DNA of 64,000 nt from Bacteroides sp. UBA7333 (GCA_002471195.1 DKPN01000006.1:14302-78301), one strand, 5' to 3'. Counted from the first letter of the stretch, positions 9,544 to 18,458 are shown. A program made the numbers and translations. Notes: generated by a model not told the origin, from the sequence alone.

Positions 9544-12500
9544 CTACTGCTTTACAATCTTTTTCACCATATATGTAGCATCATTTTTCAATCTCACTAA
9601 ATAGATTCCCGAAGGTTGATAGCTGATATCCAGAAGATTCAACCCCGGTTTCAAGAAATGATTTTGAACCATTGCGCCCTCCGAAGAGAATAGCTCTATC
9701 TTATCAAACTTTTTATCCACATTATTTATAGACAAAATATTAGTTCCATTGATATAATTCACCTCTATATCATCTTGACTCTTTTCATCGAAACCTACAC
9801 TACCATCGTCTTTAATGGTAAAACTGATTCGAGGCGAAACTTCATCATACGAATCGTTTATATAGAGCGAACAAAAGTACGTTCCGGGTGCCAAATCGCC
9901 AGGTTTAATAGTGATATAACCATCGGTTGCTCCATAGGTATAATAAAATGCATCTAGTTCGTCAACACCTACTACTTTGCCATCTTTAAACAAACCGACC
10001 CAATCTTTAGGTGTACCCGGTCCGTCGTTATAGTATATTTTAATCTCTTCATCAATATCATATTGATCTTTCTCACACGACACCGTAGATATATCTCTAC
10101 CAATTGAGAAATAGGCACGTTCGCCAGCTTCAAAATAAGCACCTTTCAGCAAATATGTAACCAAATAATAACCCTTAGGCAAGTCCTTGCTCAATGTCAT
10201 TTGTCCGGCATCCACATAATTCTTTACATAATCCCATGAATCAGAAAGATCAGAACCAATATTTTTACCCATTTTATATATACCAATCCAGTCTGATTTT
10301 AAATTGGGTATATTCTCAAATGAAACGACAATATCTTCTTTCTCTTCATAAAACGACTTGTTGGTAGCAACTGTAGGCTGAGGTCCGGCATAGAAAGATA
10401 CTCTCGGAGCAATCTCTTTATAACCTTCATCGCCAAATAATACCGCAAAATACTCGTTGGCATCTGTCAATTTGAAAGTTACTTTGCCCGATACACCTTC
10501 GGTATATGCCCAAACAACCGATGTCACTGTGCCCAAACCTGTGCCCGGTCTATCTCCTTTTCGATAAACCCCAATCCACGCTTTCGTGTTAACAGGCGCA
10601 AATTCATATTCAACTGTAAAATTTGTATTCAAAGGTAAGCGTTGCTCTTCCATTGTCAATGCGGGATCTCCATCAATACTACCTTCAATATTGAATGATT
10701 TCTTTTCCGACCATTCCGACCATTCCATATTAGTATCGCGATATCTCACACGAATGTAGTGCAATCCGTTTTTTAGTTGTTGTGCCTGAACTGCCAACTG
10801 TCTGATATCCATATTCTCGAAAATATCGATGGGTATATGCAAAGGTTTACCTGTAGAGCCATATAAGTTCTCAATATCACGGATAACATTCATGACCGGT
10901 GAATCAAAATTCTCAGTTAAAGCGATTTGAAACTGAACCGTATTTAAGGTTTCGTCGGTTGATGTCGTATAATCATTTCCCATAAATGTATAAGGAAGAG
11001 TAATTGTCGATGGTATATCGCTCAATGTGGGTCTATTGGGAGCCGCAGCTTCGAGTTTACGATGAAATGCATCAATCAAAATATTATCGACAACCAACTC
11101 TTTGTTACCAATAGCATAACATTCAGCTTTCATCTCTTTATTTTCAAAATCGAACTCTAAAATCTGATAAGCCCAATAATCAATAGTTTTCTGTACATCA
11201 TCAAAATCCTGCTCAGAAGACATGCCCCACATTTGATCCCACGAAGCAGCTCCATTAATGATATGATACATCGGATGATCGGGAAACTGTCCGCGATGAT
11301 ATAGATGATGATGTCCACCAAAGTTCAGCACATGCTTAGGTGTTTCGTTTAGCATGGGTACAATTTCATTGCGAACCCAGGCCGATATATCGCCGATATA
11401 TTGTTCTGCTTGAATAGGACGATGATTAACACTGATAATAAAATCTACACTATCATCATTTTTTGCTGCATTCACAACTTGACGAACCCAGTTTTTCTGT
11501 GCCGATCCGGTATGTTCGGTACTCAACACAATAAATAACAAACGCCCCGTTTGATAAGCATAATAGTTGTCGGTACCACTGGTAATACCTTGATAATCGA
11601 TGTCAGCATAATCGAAATGAGTACTGTAGTTTTTCAAACCTGCATCTTGATATGTTTCATGATTTCCCATACAAGTCATAATAGGAATATAAGGCGACAA
11701 CAATTCCGATTTGAACAAATGGATATGTTCATAATGATCTAATGTACCCACATCAACCTGATCACCTACATTCATAATCAACTGAATATGCTCTTCAGGA
11801 TTACCATATTTTTCTTCAATCTTTCGTTTAGCCGCTTGCATCAACCATTCATATCCGCTTCGGCTCTTTATTTGATGGTCGCCCATTAATAAAATTCTCA
11901 TCGAATTTTTGCTGCCCTTTGTAGGCTGAGTTTTAAAGGTAAAAACTTCATTTTCACCCTCACCAAAACAAGTTTGATAAGCATACAACGTATTAGGCTG
12001 CAAATCGGTAAGTTCAACCGAATGCCAATAATATTGATCGGAGAGTTTAGCACTTGTGCCCTCTTGTATATTCGATAACTGACCATCGATGCCATACTTA
12101 ACAGAAGGTACACCCGACGCTTTTGTTTTCCAGTTTATCACGATCGATGTATCGGTGGCTTTTTGCAGATAAGGTTTTGTTTGATCTACATATCCCACCG
12201 GAACCACGGTTAAGCGGTGTGCCAATACCTCATCGCCTTTATCCTCATAATAGATATCGGCAACACTCACCTCTTTTCCGGCAATCATTTTGCTTTCGCC
12301 CACTTTTATGCTATGATCTACAAAACCTGTGATATAACGATTGAAAGAGATTAAAGCAGTACCCTCCTCCTGAGTATTGCCTTCAACCATTCCTTCTACC
12401 TTAAGATAACCATCTTGCGATAAAAAGGTCGATACCAGTTGAATGGTTTCGGTGCCTTGGCCATCCAAAATATAACAACCTTTTGGTGTAGTCCATCGAT

Positions 12501-12660
12501 ATTCATTTCCAGCGGGTTGCGCAGCAATTGAATAGGTCACAGTATCATTAATACCGAGACTTCTACTTCCATTAATCGAAAGAGAGTTTTGCGCCATACA
12601 TTCTCCATACGTAGAGAGTAACAGAGCACTTGCAATCAGTGTAATTTTTTTGTTCATCAT
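9544..12660 (-). CDS. T9SS-exported metallophosphoesterase with purple-acid-phosphatase-like fold
   Basis: A 1038-residue secreted protein. The signal peptide is at 1-23, followed by an Ig-like region, a fibronectin-type purple-acid-phosphatase N-domain (about 160-245), and a calcineurin-like metallophosphoesterase domain (about 255-480). Metal motifs visible in order are GDHQ, GDQVD, GNHE, VNHRP and GGHHH. The C-terminal half has three similar beta-domains, each with a W-I/V-G-I/V/L-Y/F core. The last ~75 residues form a type A sorting domain ending in VKKIVKQ, indicating type IX secretion. A phosphate-scavenging role is inferred; the substrate is unknown. Confidence 0.9.
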   Translation of the reverse strand: MMNKKITLIASALLLSTYGECMAQNSLSINGSRSLGINDTVTYSIAAQPAGNEYRWTTPKGCYILDGQGTETIQLVSTFLSQDGYLKVEGMVEGNTQEEGTALISFNRYITGFVDHSIKVGESKMIAGKEVSVADIYYEDKGDEVLAHRLTVVPVGYVDQTKPYLQKATDTSIVINWKTKASGVPSVKYGIDGQLSNIQEGTSAKLSDQYYWHSVELTDLQPNTLYAYQTCFGEGENEVFTFKTQPTKGSKNSMRILLMGDHQIKSRSGYEWLMQAAKRKIEEKYGNPEEHIQLIMNVGDQVDVGTLDHYEHIHLFKSELLSPYIPIMTCMGNHETYQDAGLKNYSTHFDYADIDYQGITSGTDNYYAYQTGRLLFIVLSTEHTGSAQKNWVRQVVNAAKNDDSVDFIISVNHRPIQAEQYIGDISAWVRNEIVPMLNETPKHVLNFGGHHHLYHRGQFPDHPMYHIINGAASWDQMWGMSSEQDFDDVQKTIDYWAYQILEFDFENKEMKAECYAIGNKELVVDNILIDAFHRKLEAAAPNRPTLSDIPSTITLPYTFMGNDYTTSTDETLNTVQFQIALTENFDSPVMNVIRDIENLYGSTGKPLHIPIDIFENMDIRQLAVQAQQLKNGLHYIRVRYRDTNMEWSEWSEKKSFNIEGSIDGDPALTMEEQRLPLNTNFTVEYEFAPVNTKAWIGVYRKGDRPGTGLGTVTSVVWAYTEGVSGKVTFKLTDANEYFAVLFGDEGYKEIAPRVSFYAGPQPTVATNKSFYEEKEDIVVSFENIPNLKSDWIGIYKMGKNIGSDLSDSWDYVKNYVDAGQMTLSKDLPKGYYLVTYLLKGAYFEAGERAYFSIGRDISTVSCEKDQYDIDEEIKIYYNDGPGTPKDWVGLFKDGKVVGVDELDAFYYTYGATDGYITIKPGDLAPGTYFCSLYINDSYDEVSPRISFTIKDDGSVGFDEKSQDDIEVNYINGTNILSINNVDKKFDKIELFSSEGAMVQNHFLKPGLNLLDISYQPSGIYLVRLKNDATYMVKKIVKQ

Positions 12661-12682
12661 TTGTTTTATGGATTTTACACTG

Positions 12683-12690
12683 CAAAAGTA
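12683..12690 (-). promoter_or_regulatory. Candidate -7 box of the phosphoesterase gene
   Basis: On the minus strand this reads TACTTTTG, fitting TAnnTTTG, 22 bases before the ATG. A matching -33 TTTG is not seen at the right distance. Confidence 0.4.
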
Positions 12691-12945
12691 GATGTGTTAT
12701 TTTGTGTTATTATTACATAGAAAATACAAAACCATTACTTGCAAAACAGAGTCAAAAAACGGCAATTACACAACTGTATATCAAAACAATAGATCAACAT
12801 ACAAACCATATTAGAAGTAACAATGCAAACCCAATATTTCAATTTAATTTCAAAGCAGGGACATTCTAATATAAAATAGATGTGAAAAACATTACATTCT
12901 CCTATATATTCCTTACGTAGCAATGCAAAAATAAATAAGATATTT

Positions 12946-12967
12946 TTTATACCATAAATGGTATAAA
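12946..12967. repeat. Perfect 10-bp inverted repeat
   Basis: TTTATACCAT and its exact complement flank a 2-base centre. The shape suits a dimeric repressor site or a very tight hairpin; no T-run follows, so a terminator is less likely. Confidence 0.6.
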
Positions 12968-13011
12968 TCGAAAAGTTATTAGATATACTTTTACCATATA
13001 ATATAACACAG

Positions 13012-13110
13012 AATGAACTTAAAGAGAATTTGAAGGCATTGTTGGAGAAATATCCAATGATAGATCCTTTGGCTATGGGTATCCCTGCCAGTGGTTTGGA
13101 AAATTAGGCG
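13012..13110 (+). pseudogene. Abi-like protein C-terminal remnant
   Basis: The frame beginning near 13012 reads NELKENLKALLEKYP followed by a MGIP segment and then breaks; a shifted frame supplies ALWR. This succession resembles the C-terminus of Abi_2/AbiD-F abortive-infection proteins, where an FP/GxP segment and a terminal W-x-PLW element occur. Only ~30 residues remain and no start is present, so it is a decayed fragment. The match is from memory of the family pattern and is tentative. Confidence 0.4.
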
Positions 13111-13172
13111 CTTTGGAGATAATCCGAAATTTAGGTGAATAGAACAAATGCTGGCATGGAAGTAATAAAAGT

Positions 13173-13207
13173 GAACCACATCTTACTCTTTAGAGAGGAT
13201 GTGGTTC
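13173..13207. terminator. Hairpin, possible terminator
   Basis: A 10-bp stem GAACCACATC / GATGTGGTTC with a nested CTCT/AGAG pairing in the loop. The T-run is poor, so it may be a structural or attenuating hairpin rather than a classic terminator. Confidence 0.4.
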
Positions 13208-13217
13208 GCAAATATTA

Positions 13218-13415
13218 TTATAGTTTATTATAATACGCACAGTTGAACCAAACAATGACACTTAGCGCGATTATAATACGAATAATACATATTATAATCC
13301 ATTGTTTTTGGTGAGACTGTATAGCCTTTTTGATGTCTTTTCCTGCTAAATAAAGGACATACAAAAAAATGACATTTTGTGTAATATATAATATTACGAA
13401 TGTATTATGTGTCAT
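13218..13415 (-). CDS. Possible small two-helix membrane protein
   Basis: A 65-residue frame with two hydrophobic segments (about 5-23 and 40-58) separated by a Lys/Gln-rich stretch. An AGGA sequence lies five bases before the ATG, which is an acceptable ribosome binding site. I recognise no family. In AT-rich DNA such hydrophobic frames arise by chance, so the call is weak. Confidence 0.3.
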   Translation of the reverse strand: MTHNTFVILYITQNVIFLYVLYLAGKDIKKAIQSHQKQWIIICIIRIIIALSVIVWFNCAYYNKL

Positions 13416-13697
13416 AATTCCTATGGTATATCACCCGACCTGTGTCAAGCATGTTTGTTACGAATTGTTGCTATCATAAAACAACATGTTTTTCTTTCTG
13501 CATACAAAATTATTAAAAATGATAATATATGCAACTTTTTGTCCATTATAGTTCTTGCATGAAAATGTTGTAGCTTTGTGCAGCGCCTTGGCACTTAGCC
13601 AAAGTGAAGTGGAATTATACTGCTAATACAAATCTTAACTATATCATAATAAACAGACAAAAAATGAATAATGTATATAAGTTTTGAAATTTAGGAC

Positions 13698-13705
13698 TAT
13701 TTTTG
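13698..13705 (+). promoter_or_regulatory. Candidate -7 box for pncA-pncB
   Basis: TATTTTTG matches TAnnTTTG 21 bases before the pncA ATG. A second candidate, TAGCTTTG, lies at 13571-13578. Neither has a clear -33 element at standard spacing. Confidence 0.4.
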
Positions 13706-13726
13706 TATTGCATTAAGTAAACAAAT

Positions 13727-14281
13727 ATGAATAAGTTATTATTGATAGTCGATCCACAGATCGATTTTATCAACGGTAGTCTACCGGTAGGTGGCGCAGA
13801 AACAGCAATGAATCAATTGACTGAATATATCCTTGAAACTGATGGTAAGTATCTATTTAAAGTGGCAACTGCCGATTGGCATCCTCACAATCATTGCTCC
13901 TTCGATATAAACGGCGGACAATGGCCGGTGCATTGCGTGCAACATAGTGTAGGAGCTACTATTTGGCCAGCACTTTTCGATGCTATACACAATACTAGTG
14001 GACATTGCGAAGTCTTAACCAAAGGCAACCACTCCGATAAAGAAGAATACTCCATATTCAGAAATACTCCCTCGGCCAAACGATTCAACGATATTATCTT
14101 GCAATACAATATTGAGCAGGTAGATATTTGTGGTTTAGCTGGCGACATTTGTGTACTCAATACACTGAAGGATGGAATCGAAATCTATGGTTCCGAACTG
14201 TTTCATACCTTACTGTCCTACTCTCCTTCGCTCGATGGCGGAGCATTACTAACAGAATTCATCAATAGCAACCATTTATGA
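13727..14281 (+). CDS. pncA: Nicotinamidase-like isochorismatase-family hydrolase
   Basis: A 184-residue cysteine hydrolase of the isochorismatase fold. The catalytic triad is visible: Asp near residue 9 in VDPQIDF, Lys in TKG near residue 96, and Cys in GDICVLNT near 143. The metal-binding DWHPHNH segment near 50 fits nicotinamidase, which deamidates nicotinamide to nicotinate. The next gene, overlapping by four bases (ATGA), is nicotinate phosphoribosyltransferase, so the pair forms a two-step NAD salvage operon. Context strongly supports the assignment. Confidence 0.92.
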   Translation: MNKLLLIVDPQIDFINGSLPVGGAETAMNQLTEYILETDGKYLFKVATADWHPHNHCSFDINGGQWPVHCVQHSVGATIWPALFDAIHNTSGHCEVLTKGNHSDKEEYSIFRNTPSAKRFNDIILQYNIEQVDICGLAGDICVLNTLKDGIEIYGSELFHTLLSYSPSLDGGALLTEFINSNHL

Positions 14282-15483
14282 TCAAGCAAATAATCACTCA
14301 TTTCACCGACGATGATCTGTATAAATTCACCATGTGTTGTGCAGTTATCGATAACTTTCCGCGTGCACAGGTGAAATATACATTTACAGATAGAGACCAT
14401 ACGGTATATCCCAAAGGGTTTGCAGATGAGTTGATGAAGCAAATCATCTTGTTAGAGAATGTTATCATCACCGATGAAGAGATTGATTTCATGAAACGCA
14501 AATGTGGCTATATTCCAAATTGGTTTTACACCTATCTCAAAGGATATCGTTTCAATCGCAATTGGGTAAAAGCTTCGCAAAATGAGGAAGGGTATCTATC
14601 CATCGACTTTGAAGGCAGTTGGTCAGACACCATTTTACTAGAAGTAAAGGTATTGGCCATCATCTCCGAATTGTACTATATCATGACCGAACAAACCGAC
14701 AAATTCGATTATGATGAATATTATAAAAAGTCGTATGCAAAAGCCGAAAGATTGCTCGAAGCAGGCTGCATATATACCGATTTCGGTACACGCCGCCGTG
14801 TTTCGTTAGAAGCCGAAGATGTTGTGGTGAAAGCCATGAAAGATTGTTATCATTCGAAACAATGGAATGGCCGTTTTGTAGGTACAAGTAATATTTATTT
14901 GGCGATGAAACACGATTTACTACCGGTGGGTACAATGGCGCATGAATTTGTTTGTGCCATTGGTGGTATGTACGGGCCGCAAATGGCCAATCACATAGCT
15001 ATGAACTCATGGCGAAATACTTTCAGAGGTGCATTGGGAACTTACTTATACGACAGTTTCGGATGGGAAATCTTTAGCCTCAACTTCTCAGAAGATTTTG
15101 CCAATCTATTTAAAGGCTTACGGGTAGATAGTGGCGACAATTATGAGCAACTGCATAAAATTGTAGATAAGTACAAATCGTTTGGCATTGACCCACGTAC
15201 CAAACAGGTGGTGTTTAGTAATGCACTCGATACCGACCGCACCATCGCCATACATAAATATGCAACTCAATATTGCCAACCTTCATTTGGTATAGGCACC
15301 CACTTTACCAACGATTTCGATGGTATCAAACCAATGAATATCGTCATTAAACTGATTGCTGTGAAGATAACAGAGTCGTGGACATTCTACAATGACACGT
15401 GTAAACTCAGTGAAGACGATGGAAAGCATACCGGTGATCCGGAGGTGATAAAACGCTTTATGGATGCTTTAAATATAAAATAA
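14278..15483 (+). CDS. pncB: Nicotinate phosphoribosyltransferase
   Basis: A 401-residue NAPRTase that converts nicotinate and PRPP to nicotinate mononucleotide. Recognisable blocks include TDDDLYKFTM near the start, the TSNIYLA segment, the catalytic-region GTMAHEF motif (about residues 220-226), VDSGD near 285, and GIGTHFTND near 340. Its ATG overlaps the pncA stop (ATGA), implying translational coupling. Length is normal. A terminator hairpin lies about 135 bases downstream. Confidence 0.96.
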   Translation: MIKQIITHFTDDDLYKFTMCCAVIDNFPRAQVKYTFTDRDHTVYPKGFADELMKQIILLENVIITDEEIDFMKRKCGYIPNWFYTYLKGYRFNRNWVKASQNEEGYLSIDFEGSWSDTILLEVKVLAIISELYYIMTEQTDKFDYDEYYKKSYAKAERLLEAGCIYTDFGTRRRVSLEAEDVVVKAMKDCYHSKQWNGRFVGTSNIYLAMKHDLLPVGTMAHEFVCAIGGMYGPQMANHIAMNSWRNTFRGALGTYLYDSFGWEIFSLNFSEDFANLFKGLRVDSGDNYEQLHKIVDKYKSFGIDPRTKQVVFSNALDTDRTIAIHKYATQYCQPSFGIGTHFTNDFDGIKPMNIVIKLIAVKITESWTFYNDTCKLSEDDGKHTGDPEVIKRFMDALNIK

Positions 15484-15619
15484 GAGCTTAACATCAACTT
15501 TATTCGGTTTAAGAGAAGAGACAACGCTAAATTTCATCCAATACAAGTTTTTTGCTTGGATATGTAAAACAGATTTCATACATTTGTGTATGGATTCTTG
15601 AATTAGGTTCTAACAATTT

Positions 15620-15659
15620 ATAGAGTGGAAAATACCAATTTTTCCGCTCTATTTTTTTA
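15620..15659 (+). terminator. Terminator downstream of pncB
   Basis: A 13-bp stem (15620-15632 with 15640-15652, one G-T pair) is followed by a run of T. It probably ends the pncA-pncB transcript. Confidence 0.85.
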
Positions 15660-15704
15660 TGTATTCACCCCTCTTAAAACAGGTATAAAGGATATAAAAA
15701 CTAA

Positions 15705-15783
15705 ATATCTCATAGAGTTATTTCAAAATCTCTAAGAGATAATGCCATATCTCTAAGAGATATTCACCATAACTCTAAGAGAT
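15705..15783. repeat. Four palindromic units spaced 21-22 bp
   Basis: Units centred at 15713, 15734, 15755 and 15777. Units two and three are the exact 13-mer ATCTCTAAGAGAT; unit four differs at one edge and unit one is degenerate (CTCATAGAG). The spacing of about two helical turns puts every unit on the same DNA face, which suggests an operator array for a dimeric regulator. No regulator gene is adjacent. Confidence 0.75.
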
Positions 15784-15956
15784 ATGAAAATATGAGTATG
15801 AGTTACAACAATATCTGTTTGAGAAATCATAAAATTAAAAACTGGGCGTAATAAAGAAGAGCTCAACCTGCATAAATGTTATATTTTCATAAATATCACA
15901 CTTTTACCCCTTGACAAGATTTAGCGAATTTCGATTAAAAAGTCAATATTATTCAC

Positions 15957-16230
15957 TTAGACTTTATGGGTCAGTCTATCTACCATTACTGCCACCGACA
16001 CCTTATCTATCATAATTTCATTCCATCTGTTAAATGCTAAATTCGTGATAATAATAGTGACTTTCTTTCCTGCTATCAATGATAAATGTTTAAAAAGTAA
16101 TTCTCCCTGGAATTTCTAGTAATTACATACAGTTGCATAACTGATTTGATATCCCTTTGAAAATAAATACAGATAGATGTTCTTCATTAGCATACGTTGT
16201 TTACGAAGCCCCATAGCTACTTTTGAGACA
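15957..16230 (-). pseudogene. IS21-family istA/istB deletion remnant
   Basis: Read on the minus strand, a ~55-residue stretch reads FQGELLFKHLSLIAGKKV and continues as TNLAFNRWNEI...VDRLTHK, which is the characteristic C-terminal part of the IstB ATPase (helper of IS21 transposition). Immediately upstream in the same reading direction lies a segment ending GYQISYATVCNY and then a stop, resembling an N-terminal helix-turn-helix part of the IstA transposase. The two are fused directly, so the middle of the element is missing. It lacks start, Walker motifs and terminal repeats and is dead. Confidence 0.7.
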
Positions 16231-16389
16231 TGACTTTTTAAGCAAAGGATTATCCCTTGTTTATCTCAGGAGTTAATCTTCTGGGTCTACGGTTAGAAGA
16301 ACTACAAAAAGAGTCGCTCAGGAAGATACAAAATAAAAAATAATGAATATATTAGATGTGCTTATCAAAGATCGTCGAATATAGCTCAA

Positions 16390-16515
16390 AATGATCATGC
16401 TAATGATGCTGGAGGATTAATTTCAAACGGATCTTATTGGTTGCATATAAAATTAAAGAAAAATGAGAATGGTTCTTGGACTTTGTGTGATGAATACGTA
16501 TTAGTTACTCCGTAA
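16390..16515 (+). pseudogene. Leaderless copy of a GG-leader peptide precursor
   Basis: The open frame to the TAA at 16513 encodes a 41-residue end whose HANDAGG start and NENGSWTL segment align with the precursor encoded at 18086. No leader peptide or start codon is present; upstream sequence in this frame is unrelated. A 19-base identity (16341-16359 with 17979-17997) also precedes each copy. I infer a duplicated precursor whose 5' half was lost, probably alongside the IS21 insertion and deletion. It sits ~95 bases before an aspartic-protease-like lipoprotein gene, mirroring the second copy. Confidence 0.55.
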
Positions 16516-16610
16516 CTTTGTGGCGCATATAGGAAGCGTATTTGAATTAATGCTCTCTATATGTTTGTTTGCTGAACTACAATAAAGGTTACTTAATTAG
16601 AATACTAAAA

Positions 16611-17810
16611 ATGAAATACACTCTATTTATTCTTTTTACAACATTTATTATCAGTTGTGGTGATAAACAACCTACCAATCATGTATCTGAGAGCATAGAG
16701 GTTCAAGGAAATCTTCGCATTAACAATCGTAATATGTTATATGCAGATATAATATTGGGTAAACGTGATACTTTAAACGTATTTTTTGACACAGGGTGTA
16801 TGCCAGGGATGATACTTCCAGACTCTATTGCAGCTCGATATATCGACCTTAATAAGCTGTCAAATTCTGCCTATTTTGGTAATAGCCACAGACAAATGGT
16901 TTTATCTCATAATTCCCTTTATAGTAGTTTACCTATAATGCTAGACTCAACAAATATTGAAATGGCAATTATTAATGTTAGCAATAGTAGTGAGATGATG
17001 TTTGGACTTGGTAATAGAAATAGTTATCGTTATTGGAGTATAAATTATGACAAGATGGTGCTCTCTATTCTTCCAGATAGTACGGTAGTAAATACTGTAG
17101 GGGCACTGGTTTGGAACTTTGAACCTGTATTGTCACAAGTAATATTGGATGTGCCGATGACTCTATATTGCGAAGGCAAGGCATTAACTACCAACCATAA
17201 ATGGCTCTTAGATACAGGTACGCCAAATTCAATAGCAATTACAAATCCAGACTTGCAGATAAAGGGTTTTGTAGAAGATATACCACATATAAAGGTATAC
17301 GACCATGGGACAGAGTTTTTAGCTAACAAACGATATCAGTATAAATTTCATCTCGATTCAATAGCTTTTGGTAGTAATGGCAGCTTCTTGAAACATAGCA
17401 CTGCAGTTGTAGATGAAGGATGGATTAATATGATGCAACAGTTTGGGTGTATGGGTACTATTGGCATGGATATATTAAAACACTATAATACTATTATAGA
17501 CTTTAAAGAGAATAGAGTTATACTTCAACCACATGGTAAAACCTTTGACTATTACTCTCCGCTAATTGACAGTGGGCTAGGATTTCACCTCCAGTCGAGT
17601 GGAATGGTAAGCCAGATAGAGGTCGGTCATAGCGCACAGGCAGCAGGTTTACAGCTTGATGATATAATTGTTCAGGTAAATGGCACAGAGTTCGACAGGA
17701 ACGAATTGCGCAAAGTAAAAGATGGAACACCTTTAACACTTGCAGTAAAACGAAATAATAAGATGATAGAGATTAAATATACGGCAAGAAAAACTTTAAA
17801 GGCTAATTAG
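16611..17810 (+). CDS. Retropepsin-like aspartic protease lipoprotein with PDZ domain (copy 1)
   Basis: The frame opens at 16569 but the ATG at 16611 gives a proper lipoprotein signal ending FIISC, for a 399-residue product. Two DTG motifs (about residues 56-58 and 202-204), each followed by a hydrophobic strand, mark the two lobes of a pepsin/retropepsin-type aspartic protease. Both catalytic aspartates are kept. The last ~85 residues form a PDZ domain with the GLQLDD..VNG pattern. A periplasmic or surface processing protease is inferred. A paralogue lies at 18459, and peptide-precursor sequences lie directly upstream of both. Confidence 0.82.
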   Translation: MKYTLFILFTTFIISCGDKQPTNHVSESIEVQGNLRINNRNMLYADIILGKRDTLNVFFDTGCMPGMILPDSIAARYIDLNKLSNSAYFGNSHRQMVLSHNSLYSSLPIMLDSTNIEMAIINVSNSSEMMFGLGNRNSYRYWSINYDKMVLSILPDSTVVNTVGALVWNFEPVLSQVILDVPMTLYCEGKALTTNHKWLLDTGTPNSIAITNPDLQIKGFVEDIPHIKVYDHGTEFLANKRYQYKFHLDSIAFGSNGSFLKHSTAVVDEGWINMMQQFGCMGTIGMDILKHYNTIIDFKENRVILQPHGKTFDYYSPLIDSGLGFHLQSSGMVSQIEVGHSAQAAGLQLDDIIVQVNGTEFDRNELRKVKDGTPLTLAVKRNNKMIEIKYTARKTLKAN

Positions 17811-17812
17811 GC

Positions 17813-17875
17813 AGAATACAGATTGCCAAACGAGGATATTACTATGAACTTGTGAAGAATTAGTTGGAATTATGA
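17813..17875 (+). pseudogene. C-terminal scrap of a bacteriocin-type ABC exporter
   Basis: Three bases after the stop of the preceding gene, a frame reads IAKRGYYYELVKN, then TAG, then LEL. This matches the usual end of Bacteroidetes peptidase-containing ABC transporters (…G-YY-LVKNQLEL), with the glutamine codon changed to a stop. Only ~20 residues remain. It indicates that a peptide exporter gene once stood here. The match is from family memory and is short, but the word order is distinctive. Confidence 0.5.
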
Positions 17876-18458
17876 AGTTAAGAAAAGAGAATAATATTAG
17901 ACATTAATGGCTCGCCACCATTGATATTTAACAACAAAAAGCCTTTCTACTAAATGAAAGCAATATACAAAAGATAATTAATGAATATATTAGATGTATT
18001 CTGCAAACAGTTTTTGAGCTATAACAGCTTTCTGTGATAAAAAAGCAAGGTTATTAATTTCATGAACAACTTAAATTACTAAAAAATGAAAAATCTAAAA
18101 TTAAATCAGATAGAAAAAGAAATTAAGTCTAAGAATGAGATGAATCAACTCAGAGGTGGTAACGCAAATGACGCACGTGGTACTCACTCGCTAGGTATGA
18201 AATTAGTGTATATAAACATTATGAATGAAGACGACTCTTGAACTTTAGGCACAGATTCTGTTTGGATCTAAACTATGATAACTATTTTTAGGCAATGAAA
18301 TTTAGATAACGCTGCCTAAAATCTTAAAAACCTATAGTTAATGTGAGATCGATAATCAATTGAGTTTACTATTGCTTGTTTTTGTAATAGTTTGTAAAAA
18401 TTGCTATGAGACCACTCTTAAGAAATAGGGGCAACAGGGAAATCTTAAATATAATCAA
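17876..18458. other. Intergenic stretch around the GG-leader peptide gene
   Basis: Mostly AT-rich leader DNA. It contains the 19-base sequence shared with 16341-16359 (here 17979-17997) and the small precursor gene at 18086-18241. The 190 bases after the peptide gene show no further gene. Confidence 0.5.
18086..18241 (+). CDS. GG-leader secreted peptide precursor
   Basis: A 51-residue peptide with a leader of the form MKNLKLNQIEKEI...EMNQLRGG. Leu/Glu-rich leaders with EMxxLxGG are the hallmark of Bacteroidetes double-glycine 'natural product precursor' families (TIGR04149-like), cleaved after GG by C39-peptidase exporters. The core after GG is 26 residues and has no Cys, so lanthipeptide-type crosslinks are unlikely. 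The TGA at 18239 sits where copy 1 (16390-16515) has Trp; beyond it the frame stays similar (TL...) to a TAA at 18269. The peptide may therefore be truncated by mutation. Confidence 0.62.
   Translation: MKNLKLNQIEKEIKSKNEMNQLRGGNANDARGTHSLGMKLVYINIMNEDDS

Larger units (their letters stand above)
12661..13726. other. Gene-poor 1 kb gap with a remnant and hairpins
   Basis: AT-rich DNA without any convincing full gene. It holds a perfect inverted repeat (12946-12967), an Abi-like C-terminal remnant (13012-13110), a hairpin (13173-13207), one possible small membrane-protein gene on the minus strand (13218-13415), and a TAGCTTTG box at 13571-13578. Short open frames at 12735-12923 and 12991-13179 on the minus strand show no recognisable protein. 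Confidence 0.6.
15484..16568. other. Accessory gap with palindrome array, IS remnant and peptide fragment
   Basis: No intact gene is seen in this ~1.1 kb. It holds the pncB terminator, four palindromic units (15705-15783), a minus-strand IS21 remnant (15957-16230), a plus-strand open frame at about 16262-16341 that ends in a helical Glu/Lys-rich tail I cannot identify, and a leaderless peptide-precursor fragment (16390-16515). Confidence 0.6.

Noticed and set aside
12735..13179. Two minus-strand frames of about 62 codons
   Set aside because: Composition is that of random AT-rich DNA, and one lies opposite the Abi-like remnant.
15705..15783. Short CRISPR array
   Set aside because: The units are palindromes of 13 bases with 8-9 base gaps, too short for repeat-spacer units.
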